Positions 49,881 to 59,403 are shown, counted from the stretch's first letter. The stretch: DNA of 64,000 nucleotides from Burkholderiales bacterium PBB2 (GCA_002255955.1 NKIM01000014.1:1-64000); one strand, 5' to 3'. The notes: generated by a model not told the origin, from the letters alone. Numbers and translations: made by a program.

Positions 49881-50693
49881 ATGACGATCACGATCAAATC
49901 CGGCGCCGACATCCCGGCCTTGCGCATTGCCGGGCGCCTGGCCTCCGAGGTGCTGGACATGCTGACCCCGCATGTCAAACCGGGCATCACCACCGAACAA
50001 CTCGACAAGCTGGCGCATGACTACATCGTCAATGTCCAGCAGGCGATCCCCGCGCCGCTGAACTACACGCCGGCCGGCTACATCCCCTACCCCAAGTCCA
50101 TCTGCACCTCGGTCAACCACCAGGTCTGCCACGGCATCCCCAATGACCGGGCGCTGAAGAACGGCGACATCGTCAACATCGACGTCACCGTCATCAAAGA
50201 TGGCTGGCATGGCGACACCAGCCGCATGTTTGTGGTCGGCGAGGGCTCCATCGCCGCGAAGCGCCTGTGCGCCTTCACCTACGAGGCCATGTGGAAGGGC
50301 ATCGCCAAGGTCAAGCCGGGTGCGCGCCTGGGCGACATCGGCCATGCCATCCAGAGCTTTGCCGAGAGCAATGGCTTTTCCATCGTGCGCGAGTTCTGCG
50401 GCCACGGCATCGGCCAGGTCTTCCACGAAGAACCGCAGGTCCTGCACTACGGCCGCCCTGGCACGCTGGAAGAGCTGGTGCCCGGCATGGTCTTCACCAT
50501 CGAGCCCATGATCAACGCCGGCCGCCGCGAGATCAAGGAAACCGGCGATGGCTGGACCATCGTCACCAAGGACCGCTCCCTGTCCGCCCAGTGGGAACAT
50601 ACGCTGATGGTGACCGAGACCGGCTACGAGGTCTTCACCCTGTCCGAGGGCAGCCCAGCCCTGCCCGCCTTCATCAGCAGCACCAGCACCTGA
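49881..50693 (+). CDS. map: Type I methionine aminopeptidase
   Basis: A 270-residue metalloprotease removing N-terminal Met. The substrate His is in VCHGIPNDR, the metal ligands in NIDVTVIKDGWHGDTSRMF (two Asp), GHGIGQVFHEEP (His), FTIEPMIN (Glu) and QWEHTLMVT (Glu). ATG 49881 matches the family start (MTITIKSGADIPALRIAGRL). Confidence 0.97.
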   Translation: MTITIKSGADIPALRIAGRLASEVLDMLTPHVKPGITTEQLDKLAHDYIVNVQQAIPAPLNYTPAGYIPYPKSICTSVNHQVCHGIPNDRALKNGDIVNIDVTVIKDGWHGDTSRMFVVGEGSIAAKRLCAFTYEAMWKGIAKVKPGARLGDIGHAIQSFAESNGFSIVREFCGHGIGQVFHEEPQVLHYGRPGTLEELVPGMVFTIEPMINAGRREIKETGDGWTIVTKDRSLSAQWEHTLMVTETGYEVFTLSEGSPALPAFISSTST

Positions 50694-50703
50694 GGGCGCC
50701 GCC

Positions 50704-53313
50704 ATGGCCAGCAGCAGCAGCGCCAACCCTGTGGTCGAGCTGCGCCAGCAGCTCAAGAGCGGCAAGCAGGCGCTGATCGACGCCTTCCGCGCGGCACCGC
50801 CCACCCAGCGAGCCGCCGAGCGCCTGCTGCGCCAGCTGGCGCGCCATGTCGACGGCATCCTGCAGCAGCTCTGGGCCCAGGCGGCCATGCCGCCCGAGTT
50901 TTGCCTGGTGGCCGTGGGCGGCTACGGCCGCGGCGAGCTCTTCCCCTTCTCCGATGTCGATGTGCTGCTGCTGCTGCCCGACGGCGTTGAAGCCCACCAG
51001 CCCGGCGCCGTCAAGCACAGCATCGAGGCCTTCATCACCGCCTGCTGGGACATCGGTCTGGAGCTGGGCTCCTCGGTGCGCACCCTGGGTGAATGCCTGC
51101 AAGAGGCCGCCGGCGATGTGACGGTGCAAACCGCCCTGCTGGAAGCACGCCCCCTGGCCGGCGCGCGGCCGCTGTTCAAGCAGCTGGTGCAGCGCCAACA
51201 CGAGCATCTGGACGTCAGCGCCTTTTTGCGCGCCAAGACGCTGGAAATGCGTCAGCGCCACACCAAGTTCGACGACACGCCCTATTCGCTGGAGCCCAAC
51301 TGCAAGGAAAGCCCGGGCGGCCTGCGCGATCTGCAGGTGCTGATCTGGATCGCCCGCGCCGCCGGCCTGGGCCACACCTGGAAGGCCCTGGCCACGCGCG
51401 GCCTGATCACGGCCTTTGAGAGCCGCCAGCTGCAGCGCAACGAAGGCCTGCTCAAGCTGATCCGCGCGCGCCTGCATGCCGTGGCGGGCCGGCGCGAGGA
51501 CCGCCTGGTCTTCGATCTGCAAACCGCCGTGGCCGAGAGCTTTGGCTATCAGTCCACCAAGGAACAGCGTGCCTCCGAGGTGCTGATGCGGCGCTTCTAC
51601 TGGGCGGCCAAGGCCGTGACCCAGCTGAACCAGATCCTGCTGCTCAATCTGGAGGAGCAGATCAACGGCTCGCAACAAGGGCTGATGCGCCCCATCCCCG
51701 GCCACGAGGCGCAATTCCTGGACCGGGCCGGCATGCTCGAGGTGGCCAGCGACGAGCTCTACCAGCGCGAGCCCCATGCCATCCTGCGCACCTTTCTGGT
51801 CTACCAGCAGACGCCCGGCATCAAGGGCTTGTCGGCCCGCACCCTGCGCGCGCTCTACAACGCCCGCGAGCAGATGGACGCGGCCTTCCGCCGCGACCCG
51901 GTCAACCGCGCCACCTTCATGCAGATCCTGCGCCAGCCCGAGGGGCAGACGCACGCCTTCCGGCTGATGAACCAGACCTCGGTGCTGGGCCGCTACCTCT
52001 GGGTGTTCCGCGGCATCGTCGGCCAGATGCAGCACGACCTGTTCCACGTCTACACCGTGGACCAGCACATCCTGATGGTGCTGCGCAATGTGCGCCGCTT
52101 CTTCATCCCCGAGCATGCACACGAGTACGCCTTCTGCTCGCAGCTGGCCTCGCAGTGGGACAAGCCCGAGCTGCTCTACATCGCCGCCCTCTTCCACGAT
52201 GTGGCCAAGGGCCGCGGCGGGGATCACTCCGACCTCGGCGCCGACGACGCTCGCCGCTTCTGCCGCGACCACGGCCTGAGCAAGGAAGACAGCGAGCTGG
52301 TGGTCTTCCTGGTGCGCCACCACCTGACCCACTCGCGCGTGGCGCAAAAAGAAGACCTCTCCGACCCCGAGGTGATCCAGAGTTATGTGGCCAAGGTCGG
52401 CGACGCCCGCCACCTGACCGCCCTTTACCTGCTGACCGTGGCCGACATCCGCGGCACCAGCCCCAAGGTCTGGAATGCCTGGAAGGGCAAGCTGCTGGAA
52501 GACCTCTACCGCCTCGCCCTGCGCGCGCTCGGCGGCGCTCAGCCCAATCTGGCCGCCGAGATCGAAGCGCGCAAGAACGAGGCCCGCCACAGCCTGGCCC
52601 TGCACTCCATGCTGCCCGGCACCGAGACCGCGCTCTGGGAGACCCTGGCCATCAGCTATTTCGCGCGCCACGAGGCGGGCGAGCTGGCCTGGCATGCGCG
52701 CTCGCTCTGGCGCCATGTGCAGACCGCCACGCCGGTGGTGCAGGCCCGGCCCTCGCCGATTGGCGAAGGCCTGCAGGTGCTGGTCTACGCGCCCGACCGC
52801 CAGGACCTGTTTGCCCGCATCTGCGGCTATTTCGACGGCGCCGGCTTCAACATCCTCGATGCCAAGGTGCACACCACCCGGCGCGGCTTCGCCCTCGACA
52901 CCTTCCAGGTCATCAGCCCCGATCTGGAGCTCAACCACCGTGACCTCGTGCCCCTGGTCGAGAACAAGCTGAGCCAGGCCCTCAAGGCCGAGGGCCCGCT
53001 ACCCGAGCCGCGCCGCGGCCGGCTCTCGCGCCGGGTCAAGAGCTTCCCCTACACCCCGCGCATCGCCCTGCGGCCCGACGAACGCGGCCAGGCCTGGCTG
53101 CTGTCCATCAGCACCAGCGACCGCGCCGGCCTGCTCTACGCCATCGCCCGCGTGCTGGCCCAGCACGGCATCAATCTGCAGCTGGCCAAGATCTCGACCC
53201 TGGGCGAGCGGGTGGAAGACACCTTCCTCGTCGATGGCCCGGCCCTGCAGCACAACCGGGCGCAGCTGCAGATCGAAAGCGAGCTGCTCGACGCGGTGAG
53301 CCTGCCCGCCTGA
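50704..53313 (+). CDS. glnD: Bifunctional uridylyltransferase/uridylyl-removing enzyme of PII
   Basis: An 869-residue nitrogen sensor that modifies PII proteins according to glutamine. It has the nucleotidyltransferase core VGGYGRGELFPFSDVDVLLL, a GlnD linker region with NCKESPGGLRDLQ, an HD domain with ALFHDVAKGRGGDHSDLG, and two C-terminal ACT domains (VLVYAPDRQDLFARICGYF and LLSISTSDRAGLLYAIARVL). It begins 11 bases after map. Confidence 0.97.
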   Translation: MASSSSANPVVELRQQLKSGKQALIDAFRAAPPTQRAAERLLRQLARHVDGILQQLWAQAAMPPEFCLVAVGGYGRGELFPFSDVDVLLLLPDGVEAHQPGAVKHSIEAFITACWDIGLELGSSVRTLGECLQEAAGDVTVQTALLEARPLAGARPLFKQLVQRQHEHLDVSAFLRAKTLEMRQRHTKFDDTPYSLEPNCKESPGGLRDLQVLIWIARAAGLGHTWKALATRGLITAFESRQLQRNEGLLKLIRARLHAVAGRREDRLVFDLQTAVAESFGYQSTKEQRASEVLMRRFYWAAKAVTQLNQILLLNLEEQINGSQQGLMRPIPGHEAQFLDRAGMLEVASDELYQREPHAILRTFLVYQQTPGIKGLSARTLRALYNAREQMDAAFRRDPVNRATFMQILRQPEGQTHAFRLMNQTSVLGRYLWVFRGIVGQMQHDLFHVYTVDQHILMVLRNVRRFFIPEHAHEYAFCSQLASQWDKPELLYIAALFHDVAKGRGGDHSDLGADDARRFCRDHGLSKEDSELVVFLVRHHLTHSRVAQKEDLSDPEVIQSYVAKVGDARHLTALYLLTVADIRGTSPKVWNAWKGKLLEDLYRLALRALGGAQPNLAAEIEARKNEARHSLALHSMLPGTETALWETLAISYFARHEAGELAWHARSLWRHVQTATPVVQARPSPIGEGLQVLVYAPDRQDLFARICGYFDGAGFNILDAKVHTTRRGFALDTFQVISPDLELNHRDLVPLVENKLSQALKAEGPLPEPRRGRLSRRVKSFPYTPRIALRPDERGQAWLLSISTSDRAGLLYAIARVLAQHGINLQLAKISTLGERVEDTFLVDGPALQHNRAQLQIESELLDAVSLPA

Positions 53314-53435
53314 AGCCCGGCGCACGGCTGCCGCGCCTCGTGCTTGCAGACATGCACCCGTGTTTGTCTTGATGGGCATCAAGGTCCGAGACATGCGAGC
53401 ATGTCATCATCTTCTCCGAGCTCGCCCCGCACCCC

Positions 53436-54218
53436 ATGCCCTTTCTGGACACCGAAAAAGCCCTGGCGCAGTCACGCAAATTTGGCGTGAAGCCCATCCC
53501 CGCCCTGCGCCCCCTGGGCTGGCTGGCCCGTGGCTGGCGCGATATGTGGCGCTGCCCGGGTGCCTCGCTGGCCCATGGCTTGGCCATGGCCATCGCCGGC
53601 GCGGTGATCGTGCTGCTGGCGCGCCATCATTTCTGGCTGCTGGCCGGTGCCTTCAGCGGCTTCTTGCTGGTGGCCCCCATCCTGGCCACGGGCCTCTACG
53701 TGATCAGCCGCGATCTGGAGCTGGGCCGCTCGCCCAACCTGCACACCGTGCTGCACACCTGGTGGCCGCGCGATGGGCGGCTGGTGGTGTTCGGCGTGCT
53801 GCTGGCCTTTGCCGGCACCGGCTGGGTGATGACCTCCGCCTCGCTGATCACCGGCTTCAGCGGCCATGCCATCCGCGAGCCGATTGATTTCATCCGCCAT
53901 GTGGTGCTGAACGAAGACTCGCACCTCTTCGAAGCCTGGCTGGCCCTTGGCGCCTTGCTGGCCGCGCCGGTGTTTGCCTCCACCCTGGTCGCCGTGCCCC
54001 TGCTGCTGGACCGCGACATCGGCGTGCTCGGCGCCGTCTTCACCAGCTGGCGCGTGGTCATGGAGTACCCGGCGCCGGTGGCCTTGTGGGCCGCCATCAT
54101 CATGCTGCTGACCCTGCTGGGCATGGCCAGCTTCATGGTCGGCCTGGTGCTGGTCGTGCCTCTCCTGGGCCATGCCAGCTGGCATGCCTACCGCGACCTG
54201 GTCAGCGTGCACGACTGA
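53436..54218 (+). CDS. DUF2189 family membrane protein
   Basis: A 260-residue protein with about six hydrophobic segments. Family features are KPIPALRPLGWLARGWRDMWRCPGASLAHG near the start and RVVMEYPAPVALWAA later. Function is unknown. It is co-oriented with glnD and followed by DUF2788 and YitT genes. Confidence 0.86.
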   Translation: MPFLDTEKALAQSRKFGVKPIPALRPLGWLARGWRDMWRCPGASLAHGLAMAIAGAVIVLLARHHFWLLAGAFSGFLLVAPILATGLYVISRDLELGRSPNLHTVLHTWWPRDGRLVVFGVLLAFAGTGWVMTSASLITGFSGHAIREPIDFIRHVVLNEDSHLFEAWLALGALLAAPVFASTLVAVPLLLDRDIGVLGAVFTSWRVVMEYPAPVALWAAIIMLLTLLGMASFMVGLVLVVPLLGHASWHAYRDLVSVHD

Positions 54219-54270
54219 ACGAACGCCAAACCACAGACGCCAAGACCGGACCGGACCGAAAGACAGCAGG

Positions 54271-54489
54271 ATGTTTGGATACAGCGAACAGGAACTCGCC
54301 CAGTTTTGCCTCACCTGGGGCGTGGGCGGCTTCATGGCCTATATGGTATTCATCATCCTGCAGCTGGCCCGCGAGTCCAAGGCCGGCCGCTTCGGCACCT
54401 TCATCCTGCTGCTGGGCCTGGGCTTCGGCCTGGTCGGTTTTCTGGCCAAGGGCGTGATCAAGTACTTCATGTCGGGCATCACCGGATGA
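54271..54489 (+). CDS. DUF2788 small membrane protein
   Basis: A 72-residue protein with two hydrophobic helices (FCLTWGVGGFMAYMVFIILQLA and FGTFILLLGLGFGLVGFLAKGVI). The length and the two-helix pattern match DUF2788. Unknown function. Its stop overlaps the YitT start (ATGA), so they are probably translated together. Confidence 0.85.
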   Translation: MFGYSEQELAQFCLTWGVGGFMAYMVFIILQLARESKAGRFGTFILLLGLGFGLVGFLAKGVIKYFMSGITG

Positions 54490-55109
54490 GCTTGCGTGAG
54501 CCCCTGAGCCGCAGCTTCCGCCACTCGCCGCTGGAGGATGTGCAGGCCATTGTCACCGGCACCTTGTTCGTGGCCCTGGGCGTGGCGCTGTTCAAGCAGG
54601 CTGGCATGCTGACCGGCGGCACGGTGGGCATCGCCTTCTTGCTGCACTACGCCTCGGGCCTGCCCTTCGGCGCCCTGTTCTTCTGCATCAACCTGCCGTT
54701 TTACTGGCTGGCCTACCGGCGCATGGGCCTGCCCTTCACCCTGCGCACCATCGCGGCCGTCAGCCTGATGGCCGTGCTGGCCGAGGTGCTGCCGCACTGG
54801 CTGAAGTTCGCCGAGCTCAACATCTGGTTCGCCGCCATCACCGGCGGCCTCTTGATCGGCGCCGGCATGCTGATCCTGTTTCGCCACCGCGCCTCGCTGG
54901 GCGGGCTCAATGTGCTGGTGCTCTATCTGCAGGAAAAGCGCGGCTGGCGCGCCGGCTATGTGCAGGCCGGCCTCGATGGCCTGATCCTGCTCAGCGCCCT
55001 GGCCTTTGTCGCCCCCGAGCGCGTGGGCTTGTCCTTGGTCGGCATGGTGGCCATCAACGCCGCCCTGGCCATCAACCACCGACCCGGACGCTACGTCGGC
55101 ATGTCCTGA
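54486..55109 (+). CDS. YitT family membrane protein
   Basis: A 207-residue protein with about five to six helices. Characteristic elements are LEDVQAIVTGTLFVALGVAL, GMLTGGTVGIAFLLHYASG, ALFFCINLPFYWLAYRRMG and GGLNVLVLYLQEKRGWRAGYVQ. Function is unknown across the family. ATG 54486 overlaps the DUF2788 stop. Confidence 0.88.
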   Translation: MSLREPLSRSFRHSPLEDVQAIVTGTLFVALGVALFKQAGMLTGGTVGIAFLLHYASGLPFGALFFCINLPFYWLAYRRMGLPFTLRTIAAVSLMAVLAEVLPHWLKFAELNIWFAAITGGLLIGAGMLILFRHRASLGGLNVLVLYLQEKRGWRAGYVQAGLDGLILLSALAFVAPERVGLSLVGMVAINAALAINHRPGRYVGMS

Positions 55110-55121
55110 GGTCCTTGGGGC

Positions 55122-55277
55122 TCAGCGCGGTTCCTCGTCGCTCTGGGGTGGCGAAGGTTTCTGATCTCGCTGCTGCCGGCGCCAACGCCGCCAGTCGTAG
55201 ACCTGCCAGAGCGCCCACACCAGCACCAGGCCGAACACCAGCAGCAGCTCGGCCAGGCTGAACCAGCGCTCGCTCAT
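55122..55277 (-). CDS. 51-residue single-pass membrane protein downstream of hemA
   Basis: The short frame encodes MSERWFSLAELLLVFGLVLV followed by WALWQVYDWRRWRRQQ and a charged Pro/Ser/Glu tail. One hydrophobic helix (about 7-27) and a strongly basic cytosolic flank are evident. A GAGG ribosome site lies eight bases before the ATG and overlaps the hemA stop region; the gap to hemA is nine bases. I do not recognise a named family. Position makes it the fourth gene of the crtI-crtB-hemA unit. Confidence 0.7.
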   Translation of the reverse strand: MSERWFSLAELLLVFGLVLVWALWQVYDWRRWRRQQRDQKPSPPQSDEEPR

Positions 55278-55286
55278 CGCCGCGCC

Positions 55287-56576
55287 TCAGCCCGCGTCGC
55301 GCAGAAACAGGCGCTGCACCGAATCGGCCCAATGCCGGTGTGCCTCGCCCGCGCTGCTGTGCAGCTCACTGAGCGCACCATGCAGCATCTTGCGCGTCAG
55401 GGCGCCGGACAAGGCATCCATCACCGCCTCCACATCCTGCCCCTTGGCCAGCGCGCGGCGGGCCTTGGCCAGCTCGGTCTGGCGCCAGTCTTCGGTGCGG
55501 CGTTGCAGGGCCTGGATCAGGGGCACGCTGGCCCGCTGCTCCAGCCACTGCGCGAAGCTGCTGACGCCCTGGTCGACGATGGCCTCGGCCTGCTGCACGG
55601 CGGCCTGCCGGCGCTGGCCATTGCCCTGCACCAGCTGGGCCAGGTCATCGACGGTGTAGAGGTAGACATCATCCAGCGCCGCCACCTCGGGCTCGATGTC
55701 GCGTGGCACGGCCAGGTCCAGCATCAAGAGCGGCCGGCGCTTGCGCGACTTCAGCGCCCGCTCCACCGCGCCCAGCCCGATCAAGGGCAGGCTGCTGGCG
55801 GTGCAGCTGATCACCACATCGAACTCATGCAAGCGCCGGCCCAGATCGGCAAGCGGCATGGACTCCGCCCCCAGGCGCTCGCACAAGACCTGACCCCGCT
55901 CGCGGCTGCGGTTGGCCACCGTGATGCTGCGCGGCTTCTGCGCCGCCACATGGGTGGCGACCAGCTCGATCATTTCACCGGCGCCGACGAAGAGCACGCG
56001 CGTGTCGTGCAAGGCTTCGAAGAGCTGCAAGGCCAGGCGCACCGCGGCCGCCGCCATGCTCACCGCATGGGCGCCGATCTCGGTGTTGCTGCGCACCTCC
56101 TTGGCCACGGCAAAGCTGCGCTGGAAGAGCTGGTGCAAGGTCACGCCCAGCGCACCGGCGCTGTCGGCCTCGCGCACCGCCGCCTTCATCTGGCCCAAGA
56201 TCTGCGGCTCGCCCAGCACCATGGAATCCAGGCCCGAGGCCACACGGAAGGCATGGCGCGCGGCCTCCGGCCCCTGCAAGAGATAGCTGTGCTCGCGCAG
56301 GCTGGCGGCGCTGGTGCTGCCATGCGCGGCCAGCCATTCAATCGCCGGCTCGGCCAGCTCCATGGCATGGCGCGGGCAGGCCGATGCGCTGGGCAGGCCG
56401 ACATACAGCTCGGTGCGGTTGCAGGTGGACAGAATCGCCACCTCGGGCTGGGCCCGCGACAGGTGGTTGCGCAAGCCCTGCACACTGCGCCCCAGCGCCT
56501 CCAGCGGGATGGCAAAGCGGCCGCGCAGATCGAGCGGCGCGCTGCCGTGGTTCAAGCCCAGGGCCAGGATGCTCAT
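55287..56576 (-). CDS. hemA: Glutamyl-tRNA reductase in the carotenoid operon
   Basis: A 429-residue enzyme that reduces glutamyl-tRNA to glutamate-1-semialdehyde, the committed step of C5-route tetrapyrrole synthesis. The catalytic Cys52 is in LSTCNRTELY. GLDSMVLGEPQILGQMK, the NADPH-binding VLFVGAGEMIELVATH and the dimerisation tail are present. ATG 56576 forms an ATGA overlap with the crtB stop, so the longer upstream frame is false. In most Burkholderiales hemA sits with prfA; this copy is joined to crtIB, perhaps to supply bacteriochlorophyll (inference). Confidence 0.94.
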   Translation of the reverse strand: MSILALGLNHGSAPLDLRGRFAIPLEALGRSVQGLRNHLSRAQPEVAILSTCNRTELYVGLPSASACPRHAMELAEPAIEWLAAHGSTSAASLREHSYLLQGPEAARHAFRVASGLDSMVLGEPQILGQMKAAVREADSAGALGVTLHQLFQRSFAVAKEVRSNTEIGAHAVSMAAAAVRLALQLFEALHDTRVLFVGAGEMIELVATHVAAQKPRSITVANRSRERGQVLCERLGAESMPLADLGRRLHEFDVVISCTASSLPLIGLGAVERALKSRKRRPLLMLDLAVPRDIEPEVAALDDVYLYTVDDLAQLVQGNGQRRQAAVQQAEAIVDQGVSSFAQWLEQRASVPLIQALQRRTEDWRQTELAKARRALAKGQDVEAVMDALSGALTRKMLHGALSELHSSAGEAHRHWADSVQRLFLRDAG

Positions 56577-57715
56577 GCGGCGCGCCTCCCCCAGCTGGAC
56601 GCTCGCTCGCTGCGCTCCAGCCGCGCGAACAGGTCCACCACAAACTCGGCCTTGCTCGCCGCCACCGAGGGCGGCGTGGTGCGGGCCACCGCCTCCAGCA
56701 GCGGCAGCGTGGCCGGCAGCGGCGCCTCGCTCAGGCGCGCACAGCTGGGCCACAAGCCCAGGCCGGCCTGCAGCAGCAAGGCCGTCTTGCGCGGGCCCGA
56801 CACCACGGCACGCCGGTTGACCGAATCACCGCCGGCGCGCGCCACCTCATGGCCGATCTCGGCGTAGAGCAGGCGCGCGGCATTGATGCCCGGCCGGCAG
56901 TCCAGCGGCAGGCTGGAGACGCCAGCCGCGGCACGCGCATACAAATCATCGGCCGCATCCAGAAGGCGCTGCACCACACCAGCCAGCGCCGGCTCAAACC
57001 GCGGCGCGGCCAACCAGGCCTCGGGGTCGATGCCGGCCTCGCGCAGCCACTGGCGCGGCAGGTAGAGCCGGCCCATGCGGGCATCCTCACCCACATCGCG
57101 GGCGATATTGGACAGCTGCATGGCCACGCCCAGATCGCAAGCCCGGGCCAGGGCCGGCGCCTCGCGCACCCCCATCAAGAGGCTCATCATCGCGCCCACC
57201 GTGCCCGCCACCCGCGCCGCATAGTCCTGCAACTCGTCCAGGGTCTCGTAGCTGCGGCCCTCCACATCCCAGGACAGGCCCTCAAGCAAGAGATTCATCA
57301 ACCCGCGCGGAATGGCATAACGAGCCACCACAGCGGCCAGGGCCCGGTCTGCGGCCACCGGCTGAGGCCGGCCCTCAAAGACCCGGTCCAGGCGCCGGCG
57401 CAGCTGGGTGATGGCCAGGCGCCGCCCGCCTTCCACATCGACCGCATCGTCGGCCAGGCGGCAAAAGCCGTAGAGCACCGTGGCCGGCGCACGCACGCTG
57501 AGCGGCAGCAGCAGAGAGGCAGCATGAAAAGTCTTGGAATTCTTGGCCAGGCTGGCGCGGCAGGCGGCCAGATCGGCCTCCAAAAGCGGCGGCAGCTCGC
57601 TGGATGCCTGCGGGGCCGCCATGGCAGGCGTGGAGGCCATAGCGGACCGGGCGGCCACAGCCTCGGGCGGCCGCTGCACTGGCTCAGACCAGGGCGCGGG
57701 ATGGATGCTGGACAT
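56573..57715 (-). CDS. crtB: Phytoene synthase
   Basis: A 380-residue prenyltransferase condensing two geranylgeranyl diphosphates to phytoene. The two Asp-rich motifs are CRLADDAVDVEGG and QLSNIARDVGEDARMGRLYLP; the SKTFHAASLLLP start is typical. ATG 57715 lies six bases after AAGGAGGAG; a nearer ATG at 57721 abuts that site. The start overlaps the crtI end by 32 bases, and the end overlaps hemA. Confidence 0.95.
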   Translation of the reverse strand: MSSIHPAPWSEPVQRPPEAVAARSAMASTPAMAAPQASSELPPLLEADLAACRASLAKNSKTFHAASLLLPLSVRAPATVLYGFCRLADDAVDVEGGRRLAITQLRRRLDRVFEGRPQPVAADRALAAVVARYAIPRGLMNLLLEGLSWDVEGRSYETLDELQDYAARVAGTVGAMMSLLMGVREAPALARACDLGVAMQLSNIARDVGEDARMGRLYLPRQWLREAGIDPEAWLAAPRFEPALAGVVQRLLDAADDLYARAAAGVSSLPLDCRPGINAARLLYAEIGHEVARAGGDSVNRRAVVSGPRKTALLLQAGLGLWPSCARLSEAPLPATLPLLEAVARTTPPSVAASKAEFVVDLFARLERSERASSWGRRAA

Positions 57716-59366
57716 GGACATCTCCTCCTTGCTGAAGCCCGCCGTCTTGGCTCCGGGCAATCTCGTGGCCATGCGGCACGATGGCATCAAGCACCCGCGC
57801 CGAGGACAGCACGCCCGGCAGGCCCGCGCCCGGGTGCGTGCCGGCGCCGACCAGGTACAGGCCCTCGACCTCTTCGCTGCGGTTGTGCGGGCGGAACCAG
57901 GCGCTTTGCGTCAGCACCGGCTCCAGTGCAAAGGCCGCGCCCTTGTAGGAACTGAGCCGGTCCTGAAAATCCTGCGGCGTCAGCATCAGGGAGCTGACCA
58001 CCTCCTGCTCCAGCCCCGGCAGCAAGGTCTCGGACAAGCGCTTGGCAATCGCGGCGCGGTAGGGCTCGGCCCGCTCGCGCCAGTCCACCCCGGCCTCCAG
58101 ATGCGGCACCGGGGCCAGCACGTAAAAGGTGTCGCAGCCGGGCGGCGCCAGGCTGGGGTCGGTGGCGGTGGGCCGGTGCAAATACAGGCTGAAGTCGTCG
58201 GCCAGATGCTTGTGGGTGAAGATGTCGTCCAGCAGGCCGCGGTAGCGCGGGCCCAGCGAGATGGTGTGGTGAGCCACATCCGGGTACTGGCGCTGGGTGC
58301 CGAAATACCAGACGAAGAGGCTCATCGAATAACGCGCTTTCTCGATGCGCCGGTCGGTCCAGCGGCGGCGGTAGCGGGCCGGCAGCAGGTGTTTGTAGGT
58401 CCAGGCCGAATCGGCATTGGAGACGACCACATCGGCCGCCAAACACTGGCCCGAGGCCAGGCGCACGCCGCTGGCCCGGCCCTTTTCCACCAGAATTTCT
58501 TCCACACCCTGGCCGCACCGCACCTGCCCGCCCTGCCCTTCGATCAGGCCCACCAGACCGCGCACCAGGCTGCCCGTGCCGCCCATCGCAAAGTGCACGC
58601 CGAAGCGCCGCTCCAGAAAGGCAATCAGGCAGTAGACCGAGGTTGTGGTGAAAGGGTTGCCGCCCACCAGCAGCGATTGAAACGTCAGCACCACGCGCAG
58701 CTTTTCGTCCTGCACATGCTTGCAAGCCAGGCCGTAGACCGTGCGGTAGCCCTCGAGCTTGAGCAGATCGGGCAGCACGCGGGCCATGTCCGTCCAGTGC
58801 TCGAAAGACACATGGCCCAGCTGCTCGAAGCCGACCTTGTAGATGGCCTCACTGGCGGCCAGAAAACTCTCATAACCAGCCACATCGGCGGGCGCCAGGC
58901 GCGCCACCTCGGCCCGCATGGCCTCGGCATCGCCGCTGTAATCGAACACCGTGCCATCGTCAAAGCGCACGCGGTAGAACGGCGCCACCGGGCGCAGCTC
59001 CACATCGTCGGCCAGGCGGCGGCCGCACAAGGCCCACAGCTCCTCGAAGAGAAACGGCGCGGTGATCACCGTCGGGCCGGCATCAAAGGTGAAGCCGTCC
59101 TGGCGATGCACATAGGCGCGGCCACCGGGCGCATCGAGTTTTTCGAGTACCGTGACCTGGTAGCCGCGGGCACCGAGCCGCACCGCAGCGGCCAGCCCGC
59201 CAAAACCGCTGCCAATCACCAGGGCCTGGGGTTTGCCCTGCGGCGACGGTTGCTGATTCTGCGGCTGTGGCTGCTGCACTTGAGCCCCTCGCCGCACCGG
59301 CGCCTCGGTGGCGCCAGCGGCTGGGTTCAAGGCGGCGGCGTCACCCGCTTTGGCCATGCCGTTCAT
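57684..59366 (-). CDS. crtI: Phytoene desaturase
   Basis: A 560-residue FAD enzyme converting phytoene to neurosporene or lycopene. The dinucleotide motif VIGSGFGGLAAAVRLGARGYQV lies about 50 residues in, after a Gln/Pro-rich lead. FDAGPTVITAPFLFEELW and the C-terminal LYLVGAGTHPGAGLPGVLSSARV are classic. The open frame extends to 59444, but that would put the PpsR-like sites inside the gene. The ATG at 59366 (MNGMAKAG) or 59357 is more likely; neither has a strong ribosome site. The number of desaturation steps cannot be read from sequence. Confidence 0.94.
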   Translation of the reverse strand: MNGMAKAGDAAALNPAAGATEAPVRRGAQVQQPQPQNQQPSPQGKPQALVIGSGFGGLAAAVRLGARGYQVTVLEKLDAPGGRAYVHRQDGFTFDAGPTVITAPFLFEELWALCGRRLADDVELRPVAPFYRVRFDDGTVFDYSGDAEAMRAEVARLAPADVAGYESFLAASEAIYKVGFEQLGHVSFEHWTDMARVLPDLLKLEGYRTVYGLACKHVQDEKLRVVLTFQSLLVGGNPFTTTSVYCLIAFLERRFGVHFAMGGTGSLVRGLVGLIEGQGGQVRCGQGVEEILVEKGRASGVRLASGQCLAADVVVSNADSAWTYKHLLPARYRRRWTDRRIEKARYSMSLFVWYFGTQRQYPDVAHHTISLGPRYRGLLDDIFTHKHLADDFSLYLHRPTATDPSLAPPGCDTFYVLAPVPHLEAGVDWRERAEPYRAAIAKRLSETLLPGLEQEVVSSLMLTPQDFQDRLSSYKGAAFALEPVLTQSAWFRPHNRSEEVEGLYLVGAGTHPGAGLPGVLSSARVLDAIVPHGHEIARSQDGGLQQGGDVHVQHPSRALV

Positions 59367-59378
59367 CAAGAGCTCATG

Positions 59379-59396
59379 TGTCAACATAAGTTGATA
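59379..59396. promoter_or_regulatory. PpsR/CrtJ-like site 1 (imperfect)
   Basis: TGTcaacataagttgATA matches TGT-N12-ACA except at one base of the right triplet, and it contains the inverted repeat TCAAC-ATAA-GTTGA. It lies just upstream of the crtI start. Confidence 0.6.
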
Positions 59397-59403
59397 GTAT
59401 TCA

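Noticed and set aside
56577-56753. Longer hemA start at 56753
   Set aside because: The added residues are a shadow of the crtB end. The ATG at 56576 has the family start MSILALGLNH and a coupled ATGA overlap.
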